Assembly (NCBI GenBank): GCA_032718475.1
Contig: JAUCBJ010000539.1
Location: 1 to 64,000 of the forward strand
Length of the DNA stretch: 64,000 bases
Origin: Nemertoderma westbladi
Lineage: Eukaryota; Xenacoelomorpha; Nemertodermatida; Nemertodermatidae
Direction: 5' to 3'
The notes below the pieces were generated by a model. It was not told where the DNA came from and ran no database searches. It saw only the letters and a program-made list of their open reading frames with translations. The position numbers and the translations under genes are program-made. Positions within the stretch are counted from its first letter, which is position 1, and each line of letters opens with the position of its first letter. This document shows, piece by piece, positions 54,259-64,000 of this stretch.

Positions 54259-56209
54259 GGCATTTTTGGCATTCATGACGTAATTCATGACGTAAAACTA
54301 AGAATTGAGTCTTCTAAATGAGTAAAGCAGTACCAGGAGTTGGCGAGTTGAATCGCAGTAACTATGGAAACAATATAGTAAAATACTACAATTCAATTTA
54401 TTTTGTACCACGCCACTATATTTCGTACTTTTATAAATTTCAAATTCACCGTAACCTAATTTTTATTATTTCCGACCTTTTTGCTTTTCACCCTATTTTA
54501 TTGGTTCCGCATACCTTCTTTAGGCAGCCCACATTAACGTTACCTAGTACTCTACTTCTCAGAATGATTACTTACATACAGTAACCATTATATTACTTTT
54601 AGTTCTTAATAATTTGATTTTCAACTGAAATTAATTATTAAATTAATGTTAAATTAAATTAAATTAAAATCAAATTAATGATATTAATAATGTACAATTT
54701 AAGTTAGTAAGTTGAATAAAATAAACTACTTTATATGCTACGTGAATATCTTAATAAAGAAACTGTAAATTATTTATACTACACTGTACATAGTAGTCGT
54801 AAATGTGGGGTTCTTGTCTGGGTTATATAAATACAAATAAAAGAACAATCCTCCTACTTTATACGACTGTATGACATAAACCCGCCAGGTCGTAACGTAA
54901 CACTTACATAAGCAGCACCTTCCTTAATTAAAATATGTCATAATAGTGTTCCTACTTGAACAGTTTAGTAGGACGGCCAAACTTATTCAAAACTTATTAT
55001 TATTAATCGTCTTTAAATTGCGACCACTTAATACCACCCGGCCAAAGTTCTTGACTGTCGTACAATAATAGCATAATCACTTGAGATTTTATAAAATGTT
55101 GATATTGGCTGTCAATTTATAATAAGTGAATTCCAGTTAACAAACATTTTGGCATAACTCATCTACCCTAAAGCGCTCTGGCAGTTCTAATAATACCTCC
55201 CCATTCATTAAAAGGACCCCTATTCGTGGTTTTTTCAGATTCCCCCTTCAGCTATAATTAATTTTTTTCAACTTTAACGAACATTCCACTGGTTTTGGCT
55301 GATTTGAATAGTTATGTGAGGAGGCGCTTTAGGGCAAATCCGTTTTATACAATAAATATCACATAGGTGTTTATTGGAAGTATCAATAATGGACAGTTAG
55401 ACCTCCTCGAGGTGAAATAATTACTGCGTCAAGGAGATCGGGAGACACATACTTATACAGGGTCTAATCAATAACAGTCAGCATTGAGTTAAGGGAAAAT
55501 TCGTTATGATTGGGTGAATTTACGTCCAATCGTAATACATGTTCTATTACTGATATTAAGTCCATTTAGGCTCCTATTTCGCGCCGAGGTGAACTAAATT
55601 TGGAGTGATGTTCTTAATTCGATTACGGGGGTGGGTTGTTGGGGTGGGGGGTGGAGTGGGGGGGGGGGGGGGGGGGGTAGGTTTGGGGGCTATGTGAGAC
55701 CGAAGTTCGTACGGAAAAGAAATACAGTAGAAAGATAAATGGGACTTATGATGTACAACATTCAATGTCCAATTGTCCAAGTAGATTGAAGTATACTGTA
55801 CTTTGACACAAATCTCATCTCCGCGAGCTAATTTCTCGCCCCAATGTATCGATTATCGATTAATCGATTGACGATTATCATTATAATATCGATTAATAAG
55901 GGAAAGAAGCAGGTTACAGAAGCACATTATTCTAACCATAACAATAAACGAAAGTCAATAGAACAGATAACCCTTTTATTTTTGCGAGTTATTAGCGTAG
56001 ATTTTCCCCTTTAGAGTCGACCCCCCCCCCTATCTGAGTTTTGACTAGCATTACCTACTTACCTAAACTTAAATTAGAAAGGAATTCCTGAAGAATGGTA
56101 AATCGAAATGGTACAGTATACTTAACAGAGTGGCCGAACAGATATATCTATCAGTGACCCGAATATTAATTACTCATCACTATCTATTTTGGTTATTATT
56201 ATTTCTTAG
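54259..56209. other. Gene-free stretch upstream of the multi-exon gene
   Basis: AT-rich with a G-rich tract (G20 at 55658-55677 within 55627-55690, quadruplex-prone), a cluster of ATCGATTA words at 55850-55900 and a CAGGTTACAG-family fragment near 55904. Upstream exons of the next gene may hide here but I could not identify them. Confidence 0.4.
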
Positions 56210-59200
56210 AACTCGCCAGACATTATATTCGATGTAATTGAAACAAGTCTGAGAGTAGACCGTCACGAAAGCGCCCTCTGGCGGCACGGTGATGAAATCG
56301 AATCCCTGTGTAAAGGAACTCCGACATTCTGGTTGGTCGCCTGTCCGGAATGCATCGCACAGACCATTCACGACTTTGTATTGGACTTCAAGGTTTGTAA
56401 AACTACTGCAGTGTTAAGAATTTATATTAATTCAAGCAACGTAATAAAAATATTAAAATAAATTTTGGAATATATTTTAATAAATATATTACAATATAGT
56501 ATATTATTAATTAAGTAATATTATTACGTATTATTAATTAATAATACTTATTAATATATTAATTATATATAAATATTTATATAATAATTAATATATTAAT
56601 TAATATTATTAATTAAGTAATATATTACCAATATGAATTATTTTGGCTAATAAACATATTGCACCAGATCCAAAAGTAATATAAATAAAATGATACATAA
56701 AAAACACATTGTCAGGTAACTGTTTCAACCAGATGTGGATTAATGTATTATATTATTGTACATGTAATATGTTTGAGTTGTAGAAATACAGTATAATAAT
56801 TAAACATAAACAGTAATAACGTTTTATAAATTGTTCTAGAATGATATGTTTGAGGGTTACAGTGATGAGGTTGACTCTCTTATGGGGGAACTGCAGAAGA
56901 TCCCGCCAGATATGTTGAGACAAATCGATTTCCGAGATCTGCAAAGGACATTGATGGAGTTGGACTGGGAGAGTATTGAAGGTAAGAGTAACTGAGTAGA
57001 ATCATAAGCAATCATAAGACGCTTACATCAGGATTAACCAATCAAAAGTAGTCACGTTTTACCCCCCAATCTACCAATTACACGCCGCCCATCAGCCTAT
57101 CAACCAATCAGACCCCGTTTACCTCGGTATCAACAAATCAGATGTCAAGCTGAGCCCCTTCTACAGTATCAACCAATCACAAGCGGCCATTTATAAAGTG
57201 AAGTAAATTTTGTTCGGCCGTTATGCCAGGGATTACGCACAAAGTCTGACGACTTATTTCCAGTGCGGTCCCCCCAGAACTATACTCCCCAGGGGAAACT
57301 ACAATACTCATTTAGCTACCACTTAAGGATGAAAGGCAGAGATGCGCCGTGGCTGGTCCATTTAAAAAGCATTCGTGCCGAAACGAAAACTGCCCTGGCC
57401 CATATGAGGTTCGAACCCACGACCAACGGGATATGTGAATTCAATGCAACCACTACACCAAGGTGGAACCTTGGTGTTGGTTGGTTGCCATATATAATTT
57501 CCAATAGAATAACCCAACGACTATACACCAGTACATAACACTCCATCACCTCTCCTAGGTGTTTACGACGCTTTAGTAAACGACGGCACCATTAATCTGT
57601 GGGACTACAGTGATGACGCCGAAGCCGCAACTGATAAGGTACTGGATAAGGTTCAATCTCTTCGAGAAACCCTGGATGAATGGGATCTCGCGTACCCAGA
57701 ACAGGTGGGTTAACTTAAAAATCCTTGCTATATTTGAAAATTTTATATCAAAAATATTAGGTTACATTCACGTTTCCGGTACTAATTTGGTTACATTTAT
57801 TTAACAGATGAACGTAGATGTGTTGCAGTCGCGATTTGCTGAATTAGGACATCTGGTTGGTATGGAGATGCCGAACACCGCGGCCAACATAATGGATACG
57901 CTAGGGGGCGCACTGGAAAGTCTGTCCTATGGAGACGTGGATCTGAGTGAGGTAAATAAAGTTTATATCACTGGACTCTAAAAAGTGAAGTAAATCTAAC
58001 TGTAGGAAATCGATATGGTGAAAGATATTGAAAAATGTAGTGATGTCCATATTAGGCTCATTCCAAAGTAAAGTACGGGACATTCGTACACAATTTTGAA
58101 CTTTGATTGCCTGTACAATGTTTTCCACAGCACATATGTGCACGAAATTGTGCTTGGATTGAACTTTCGAATATCAGCTTTGATTTCGCGAAGCTCATGG
58201 CGGGACTTAGTCACTTTTGAGAAAACACTAGCTTGTCCAATTAAGGTAAAGTACGGATTCGTACGAAATGGTTTTTTTTATTTTATGATTTCAATTCTAA
58301 AATTTAGCGAATTATGCGCAGGTACGGCGATGAGTTGATGTTTAGGATAAAGCTGTATTATTAAGCTTAAATAAAAATATAAATATCAGACGAATTGCTA
58401 CATGGCTAATTTTTTACAGTGTGGTGTGTGTGGTAAAGTATGGGACATTGCTAAGTAAAGTACGGGACCTGTACGAATTTTATGGTCAAAATGGTCTCTT
58501 ACACTTAACTTAACAGTAATTTCTGGATAATTAGTATAATAAAGTGCAACTACAGTACGTATTTCCAACCAAGATATGGATGCAAAATGTGGGGTGACCC
58601 ACAAATTGACCCGAAGTCTTAGCATATGGGTGCCCTTGAGGAGTTGTATGTCATCTGTCTAATTTTTGATCGCTAATGCTGTATAACTCGGTCATTTATA
58701 GATGAAATTAAACCAAACCTGGTACTGTACGTATGAAGTCTGTCAAAAGTTTGGAAAGAATCTGAGATTTAAGGAATCAAAGGTCACATATCAGACAGTC
58801 TGTCTGTTGGTACCGATAGTTTCAAAATTTTGATAAAAACCGAAATAAGTCCGCCAATCATGGATGAAATATAACCAAACTTGGTACACATGTAGTCTGT
58901 AAAAAGTTTAGAAATTCTTTCCACTTTTCTGAAAATGTATCAATTACTATACTTACCGATCTTATCTGCGAAAAAACAAATTTTTTTGAAATTTGTTGTA
59001 AAGTACGGGACTTTACATGCATAAACTCAAAGATTAGTTAACTGAGGAATGATTCTTAGTTCAAATACATACTTCTATGCTTCCCCCTACTATCACCCTA
59101 AAGCATTATAACACTCCTGCCCTCCAGGTTTCATATATTACATTAATACAGTGCACTAAAATGTAATCGCCATTATAATAGTAAAGTCTGGAACAATTTA

Positions 59201-60434
59201 TAATTGGCCGTCATGATGTTTCTGAGGGAGTAGATTATGAAACTGCAGGTAATTGTTTCTTAAGATGACGCAACACAAACGTGCTTTGCATTCCACTGGG
59301 TGATTGGGCTGAGTTAGACTACTTCTCTGTGTATAAATTAAAAATTTCACGATTTTTTGGTAAAGTATGGGACTTTACATGCATAAACCCAACGATTTCT
59401 TGACTGAGGAATGATTCTCAGTTCAAATATAGACTCATATTCTTACGACCAACAATGACCTTAGAGTATTATAACACTCCTGGCTTCACATATTACAATA
59501 ATACAGGGCACTAATATAATCGCCATTTTAATGGTAAAGTATGGGACAATTTTCAATTGGCCGCCATGATATTTCTGAGGGAGTGAAGATGAAACTAATT
59601 GTTTTATACGATGATGCAACAGAAACGTGCTTTGCATTCCTCTGGGTGATTAGGCTGAGTTACATCTCTGTGAATAAACTAAAAATTTCACTATTTTGGG
59701 TAAAGTATGGGACATCACATGATTAACTTTATAGATTTCATTACAGAGGAATGAAATACTGGTGAAATTAAATGAAACCAAAAAAAATCGAAAATGGGTT
59801 TGTTTTTGATTTGGTACATGCTTAGAAATGTTAATTTATTGGTCATAGGAAGTGCCTACAGGAAACGAAACTTTTGCACACTTTTATTCACATTTTGTGC
59901 AGAGCAGGTGCATAATTTGTAATTCGGCTATTTTTGAGAAACCACCTGTGTTGATACAATTTTTAGCACTGAATTCATGAAGTACGATAAATTTTGACCT
60001 AAAATATGTATAAATTCAAAGCTACATCTCATTTTTCGAAATTAGTGGGGAGGTTGACCTTTTCATGGAATGAGCCATTACAGTTCAATAATTTTAAGTG
60101 ATTTTGAATTTATACAGATACTTTCTTAAGGTTTATAATTTTTTTACACTAATAACAATAAAGATTTTCTTGTTGAATTATATTATAGATTGAACAAACA
60201 TTCACTGCCGCCCAGCGGCGATTTCAACAATTCAGGAGACAAATGTCAATACTAGATTTACCGATAGGGGGCGTACGGCAAACAAGGGACGTCGGCGAGG
60301 AAGAAGGGACAGAGGACGAAACGGTAGACCCCGCAGAGACGACAGAGAGGAACGGGAGGAGAAAACACAGGAAGAAAAAGAAGAACAGGAATGGGAGGAG
60401 AAGAAACAGACCAAATAATGTGTTAGTGGTGTAA
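56210..60434 (+). CDS. Unrecognised multi-exon gene, five 3' exons
   Basis: Exons 56210-56392, 56840-56981, 57559-57704, 57808-57951 and 60189-60434 have AG acceptors, GT donors and compatible phases (0-0, 0-1, 1-0, 0-0, 0-stop). They join into one open frame of about 286 residues, open at the N-terminus. Exon 1 has a Cys motif (LCKGTPTFWLVACPECIAQ). Exons 2-4 encode about 48 residues each and look helical and acidic (FRDLQRTLMELDWESIE, KVLDKVQSLRETLDEWDL, FAELGHLVGMEMPNTAANI). The last exon turns from acidic to strongly basic (GRRKHRKKKKNRNGRRRNR). No family is recognised; equal-sized exons suggest an internally repeated helical domain. A SINE sits in the second intron and a 2-kb DNA element in the fourth. 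The last stop could instead be avoided by splicing to 60788-60964. Confidence 0.6.
57205..57486 (-). mobile_element. tRNA-derived SINE-A, intronic
   Basis: Reads in reverse with ACCTTGGTGTAGTGGTT (A box), GTGGGTTCGAACCTC (B box), TTTTCGTTTCGGCACGAATG, GGCGCATCTC, GGGGACCGCACTGGAAAT and GCGTAATCCCTGGC. Same family as 20818-21100, independent insertion. Confidence 0.75.
58055..60076 (+). mobile_element. Unclassified DNA element, family 3, intronic
   Basis: Ends GGCTCATTCCA (58055-58065) and TGGAATGAGCC (60066-60076), flanked by ATTA on both sides (58051-58054, 60077-60080). TAAAGTACGGGAC-type motifs (C or T at position 8) occur about nine times, all on the plus strand (58069, 58247, 58434, 58456, 58999, 59182 weak, 59361, 59535, 59701). 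The first lies 14 nt from the left end and the last about 360 nt from the right end, the same layout as family 1. No transposase ORF. Confidence 0.72.
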
Positions 60435-61397
60435 ACTCAACTTTACCTCACTACATATTTATTTATAATTTTTATTAGTCAAATATAACGTTTTGTGTAA
60501 AACTTTCTATTATTTATTTAGGTCTAAATTCCAAACTCTTATTTATTGTTTTGCTTCCAACTGTACTAACTATTTCACTAACCTGTATAAACAGTAATAC
60601 AGTACTGGTTTACAACGAAATAGCGAAAGTATATTAACTAAAACTTCGGGACTGAGAAAGTATATTAATTAATTAATTATATTAAATTATTAATTATGTA
60701 GTTAATATAAGTAACTGTGTTGTACCGTTGCACTACTGTGTTTTCTTGATGCCGCTAAAATAAACTAGTGCCGTTTATGATTTTCAGCGCACCTGGTGAT
60801 ATACTTTCGGAAGACGAACCTGATGGTGAAGGTGACGGGATTGGAGGTGGTACTCTTACCAGAGACGAGATTCGAATAAAGAAGTTCTATGATAGATTGT
60901 ACACCCGGGTAGACAATCTTAAGAGAGGCCATTTAAGGAAATGCAAAAAACGGGCCAGGAAAGGTTAGTGATATTTCGTGACTATCAGATTTTATGTTCT
61001 ATTGTTTCTTACAAGATTAATACAGCAGTTTTTATATTGAATTTCGAATTACAAAATGAATTTCTCAAATCTCACCCCAAAACAAAACTCCACCACGTCG
61101 CACAGCAACTATGATATTATATTTAGAATAAATAAAACCTTATCCTAATTCTCGCCCTAGAGACTCCCCCGAACTCCCTGACGATGTCCAACGAAGTTCG
61201 TCTAAGGCCGCCTGTTCCTCGAAGCCGTAGCTCTGTGCCCTAGTTTCCTCCTCCCTTTCTTCTGCTTCTCTCCTCTCCTGTCAAGCGATTTCTTCCAATC
61301 GCTTCGCCTCTCGTCTATCCGCCTCTAGCTGCTCCCATCTCTGATATGGCGTATCTACCTCCCCGTCTACCAGATGTCGGCAGTTATAGTACACCGA
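60435..61397. other. Region after the multi-exon gene
   Basis: Mostly AT-rich. 61160-61397 continues, with stops, the minus-strand frame of the exonuclease-like ORF (Glu/Arg-rich). A possible exon lies at 60788-60964. Confidence 0.4.
60788..60964 (+). CDS. Possible alternative or additional exon
   Basis: Preceded by TTTTCAG, followed by G|GTTAGT. One frame is open with acidic then basic text (ILSEDEPDGEGDG, KKFYDRLYTRVDNLKRGHLR). It needs a phase-2 donor; the only candidate in the previous exon (AAAT|GTCAAT at 60244) is weak. It may belong to a different transcript. Confidence 0.3.
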
Positions 61398-62030
61398 CTA
61401 GCCCTTCAGCCCCGGGTGGTCTACCAGACCCTCGAAAGCCGTCTTAAAGGCTCTTCTGTAGCTTAGGGGTGATCCCGATAATAGGAATGCCGTTGGTTCC
61501 CTCTCGATAACCACGGTCATGAATAGGTTAAGCAAACCCATCATTATCCAGTCCTCCTGTAGGATATATCGCTTCTGATATACCTTTATCGCTCCTCTCC
61601 GGAATTGATACACCTCTTATTTTCCTGGCCTCGCTCCCCACTTCAGCGAGTTCGCCAAGTCTGCTCCGTACTCCTCTCTGAACTTGCTCCAATCCATCGG
61701 TTTGTGACACACGAGCCCCATTAGCTGGCCCATTGCCACCGCCCCGCAATGGCCTGTGTTCTCCACTAGTCCCAACCCGTCTGGTGCTGTCATAGCCATG
61801 TAGACCGTCTGCGTATCCAGAAGTTTGGGGGTGTCCGGACCAATGATTCTCTCCGCATCGTCGCGAATCGCCAATCCCACTTTCGTCGTCGACTTCTCTC
61901 TCACTAGGGTTTGCACCGCCTTCGGTAACCGGTTCAACTTCGGCCCATCCTTCTTTCCATACATCCCTAGATCGAATAGGAATATATCCCCATTTGGCGC
62001 GCCCAAATGTAGGAGTATGGTTCTAGCCGG
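61398..62030 (-). pseudogene. Broken 3'-5' exonuclease-like ORF
   Basis: The minus-strand frame starts at the edge of the Penelope tail with ILLHLGAPNGDIFLFDLG, then KVGLAIRDDAERI and LLDTQTVYMAM. These resemble the middle of DEDD/egalitarian-type exonuclease domains (LQLA..G..FLFDL, KVG...D...L, DTQ). The DxE motif expected upstream is missing. A single TAA (61617-61619) interrupts the frame, which continues to 61398 with VYQKRYILQEDWIMMGLLNL. It is most likely a decayed host or element gene cut by the neighbouring Penelope-like element; the family call is tentative. Confidence 0.4.
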
Positions 62031-62124
62031 TTACGAGCTTTCACCCAACAGGGCTTCTTCAGGTAAAAGAATATACGAATATACAGAGAGAGAAGACTGC
62101 ACCAGTATACAGAATGCAAAGAAA
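62030..62124 (-). repeat. Penelope-type terminal repeat, copy 1
   Basis: Contains GTTACGAGCTTTCACCCAAC then AGGGCTTCTTCAGGTAAAAG, and AGAGAGAGAAGACTGCACCA. The complement reads CTGAAGAAGCCC-TGTT-GGGTGAAAGC, a short hairpin. Direct repeat of 62375-62461. Confidence 0.75.
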
Positions 62125-62374
62125 ACTAATTGTAACTAATTAAGGTATAAATGTTCTATTTCATGGCAGTGATTGCAAGAAGGTGTATTCTGAAAATTTT
62201 CCAAAATTGTTTACAATAATATAATGGATAGCTATTACTTTACTAAATCAGTAACAGTATTAGTTTGTTAAGACTCCGCCAACTTCGTGGCTCGCCTGAC
62301 GACATTAATTAATCAAACTGAGGTGAGATAATGTCTGGGAGACCTCAGGTGACCAAAAAGAAAGGGTAACAACA
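62125..62374. other. Sequence between the two terminal repeats
   Basis: About 250 bp, AT-rich, with GCCAACTTCGTGGCTCGCCT near its right end. No gene. Confidence 0.4.
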
Positions 62375-62461
62375 GTTACGAGCTTTCACCCAACAGGGCT
62401 TCTTCAGGTAAAAGAATATACAGAGAGAGAAGACTGCACCAGTATACGGAATGCAAAGAAA
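62375..62461 (-). repeat. Penelope-type terminal repeat, copy 2
   Basis: Same text as 62030-62124 apart from an 8-nt deletion (one ATATACGA is missing) and point changes. It lies in the 3' flank of the GIY-YIG domain, as the terminal repeats of Penelope-like elements do. Confidence 0.75.
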
Positions 62462-62637
62462 CAACAGTACTGGTATGTGGGGAACAGTATAATAAATTTA
62501 AATATAAGCCGAAAAGGCCGAAAAAAGTTAGGTCCTAAACTACTGAATATCAGAAATGCACCATTGAAGTTTAACATTAACACCAAGCGATTAACCAGAC
62601 AAACTGACTACTGTATATTAAACACTATGTAAACAAA

Positions 62638-64000
62638 CTACCATCCAGTGTCGAATTCTGATACGTACTGTACGTTCATAGCGGGTGTGTGTCGGTTAAT
62701 GAAGGTCCGTTCTGCTAGTTTACGGTCTGCCCTGTCCTTGCACCGCCGCACAATTTTAGCGGTGAAGGGGTGTGGTGTGCTGGTGAGTGTTGGGTGCTTA
62801 TCAACGTAGTGTGCACCGACAGCAGTCTTGCACGCGCCCTCGTTACATTTACGTACAGCGTTTTGGTGCTGCATGATGCGTACCCGGACTTGTCCGCTAG
62901 TTTCACCAATATACGTATCTGTACAATTGGTGCACTGTATTTGGTATACGGTGTTTTTATCGGTACAGTGGGTAACGCCGTGGGTGCAGGTATAACAGGG
63001 AGTGGCAGTGGGAGCGGGGCATCGTGGGGGGGTGAGTGATGATTTAATGAGGATATTACGTAGTTCGTTGACACCACCCTTGTGTTACTCGCGAACGGTG
63101 ATTTGGCTATTGTCTCTTTTACTTGTCTTAGGATGCTTTCGTTTATGTAAGGCAAAACTAGTGGTTGTGTGTAGGATTGGTTGCGGTTGCGGTTGTATGG
63201 TGTCTGTGCTGGGGTGCGGGTGTGCTTAATTTGCCGAATCAGTTGGTTTATTAGCATGCTCGGGTAATCATTGGTTGCTAATCTTTTAAAGATCTTGTCC
63301 AGGCTCCGCGCCTCTCCTGCAGGGGTTGTGCTGAGGGAGATAGCACGTTTAAGGGCTATCCTGGCTGTGTTTAGAATTGTGTTCATTGGGTGCGCGCTGT
63401 TAAAATTCAACATAATGCCAGCATTTGTGGGTTTCACGTATAACTCGAAATCAATACGGCCCGCGTTATTGATGGTGGTGAGTGTATCTAAAAAGGGCAT
63501 CCTATCGTAACTGTGTTCCATGGTATATTTGATGGTAGGGTGGCAAGTGTTAAGATATTCTAGAAATTTTTTAAGTTCGTCCAGTCAAGTGGACCAGCCA
63601 TCATCGTAAAACCGGTACCAACAGTCTGGGGCGAGGTGATAATTACGTAGGTAGACTGTTTCCTTAACGTGGATATATATTATTGAAAAAGGGCCCGCAA
63701 GCCTATCTCCCATACCCGTACCGTACTTTTGAAAGTAATAATTTCCGTTAAAATGGAAATAGCTACACTGCAATGCAAGTTGTAGCAGGCCATAAAATTC
63801 AGGTAGTTCAAGGCCATACATGTTTATGGAAAGGTGGTGTTTAGTAACGAATCCCATAACTACTTCAATTCCCTCGGTAACGGGGATATTAGTATATAAA
63901 GCCACAATATCTGTACTAAATACAATTTCTCCGAGTTGGAGGTTAGGGAGAAGCTGTACTTTACTCATGAAATCCCGAGTGTTTTTAAGTCGTCCGGGAA
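62638..64000 (-). mobile_element. Penelope-like element: RT and GIY-YIG endonuclease, cut by window end
   Basis: On the minus strand from 63968: IVFSTDIVALYTNIP (RT motif A), YYFQKYGTGMGDRLAGPFS, and YRFYDDGWS (motif C with DD). Then RMPFLDTLTTINN, NFNSAHPMNTILN and LATNDYPSMLINQLIRQI, the order of Penelope-type RTs. An in-frame TGA (63585-63587) separates the two RT ORFs. After a frameshift in a C7 run near 63026-63033 comes a Cys-rich linker and YQIQCTNCTDTYIGETSGQV, the GIY-YIG-like nuclease, ending near 62638. The copy is inactive as it stands. Its 5' part lies beyond the window. Confidence 0.88.

Noticed and set aside
54318-54584. 88-residue ORF starting MSKAVPGVGE, possible upstream exon of the multi-exon gene
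   Set aside because: Composition is typical of random AT-rich frame and no splice junction connects it in phase to 56210.
62770-63510. Plus-strand ORFs opposite the Penelope-like element
   Set aside because: Shadows of the GIY-YIG and RT coding strand.

Overview
This is an AT-rich animal nuclear DNA window, not bacterial and not vertebrate-like. Evidence for this: spliced exons with GT-AG borders, AATAAA/ATTAAA poly(A) signals, animal gene families (RFC2, a KCTD10/TNFAIP1-type BTB protein, a speriolin-domain protein), tRNA-derived SINEs, and BEL/Pao, RTE-like and Penelope-like retroelements. The abundance of AGGCCTA and ACCGGTA words, the G/C homopolymers of about 20 nt and the repeat types suggest a marine invertebrate. 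I cannot fix the phylum from sequence alone.

Only a small share is host coding sequence. In order: a possible 55-residue membrane micropeptide (539-706, +); a BACURD/KCTD10-like CUL3 adaptor (8833-9810, -); an intact single-exon RFC2 clamp-loader subunit (12277-13335, +), divergent from the BTB gene; an unrecognised Pro/FG/RG-rich 899-residue protein (24842-27541, +); a speriolin-domain protein (42383-43684, -); and an unrecognised multi-exon gene whose last five exons lie at 56210-60434 (+). A broken 3'-5' exonuclease-like ORF lies at 61398-62030 (-).

The rest is layered repeats. 1399-6329 is a head-to-tail array of three Helitron/HINE-like units, each bounded by CTAGTGACGG and by a hairpin plus CTRA. 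The end hairpins co-vary with the start of the same unit. 17995-19772 is a 63-bp satellite. 19793-22760 is a solo BEL LTR with a 5-bp target duplication, split by a 1.95-kb DNA element (11-bp TIR, 4-bp TSD) that itself carries a SINE. 22850-24343 is a mirror pair of 15-17-bp repeat arrays. 29408-40634 is an 11.2-kb BEL element with indistinguishable LTRs and intact TSD. It keeps gag and protease in frame but has lost reverse transcriptase and integrase. 44481-52108 is a mosaic of LINE fragments and DNA elements. 58055-60076 is a second element of the same unclassified type as 20061-22008, inside an intron. 62030-64000 is a Penelope-like element with a GIY-YIG domain, cut by the window end.

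The most interesting signals are: (1) the three-unit hairpin-bounded array with co-varying termini; (2) a possible new DNA-transposon group with GGNNNATTCCA ends, 4-bp TSDs and iterated TACGG-type 13-15-mers; (3) the recently moved BEL derivative lacking RT and integrase. All calls come from reading the sequence and supplied translations; no database search or alignment was run.
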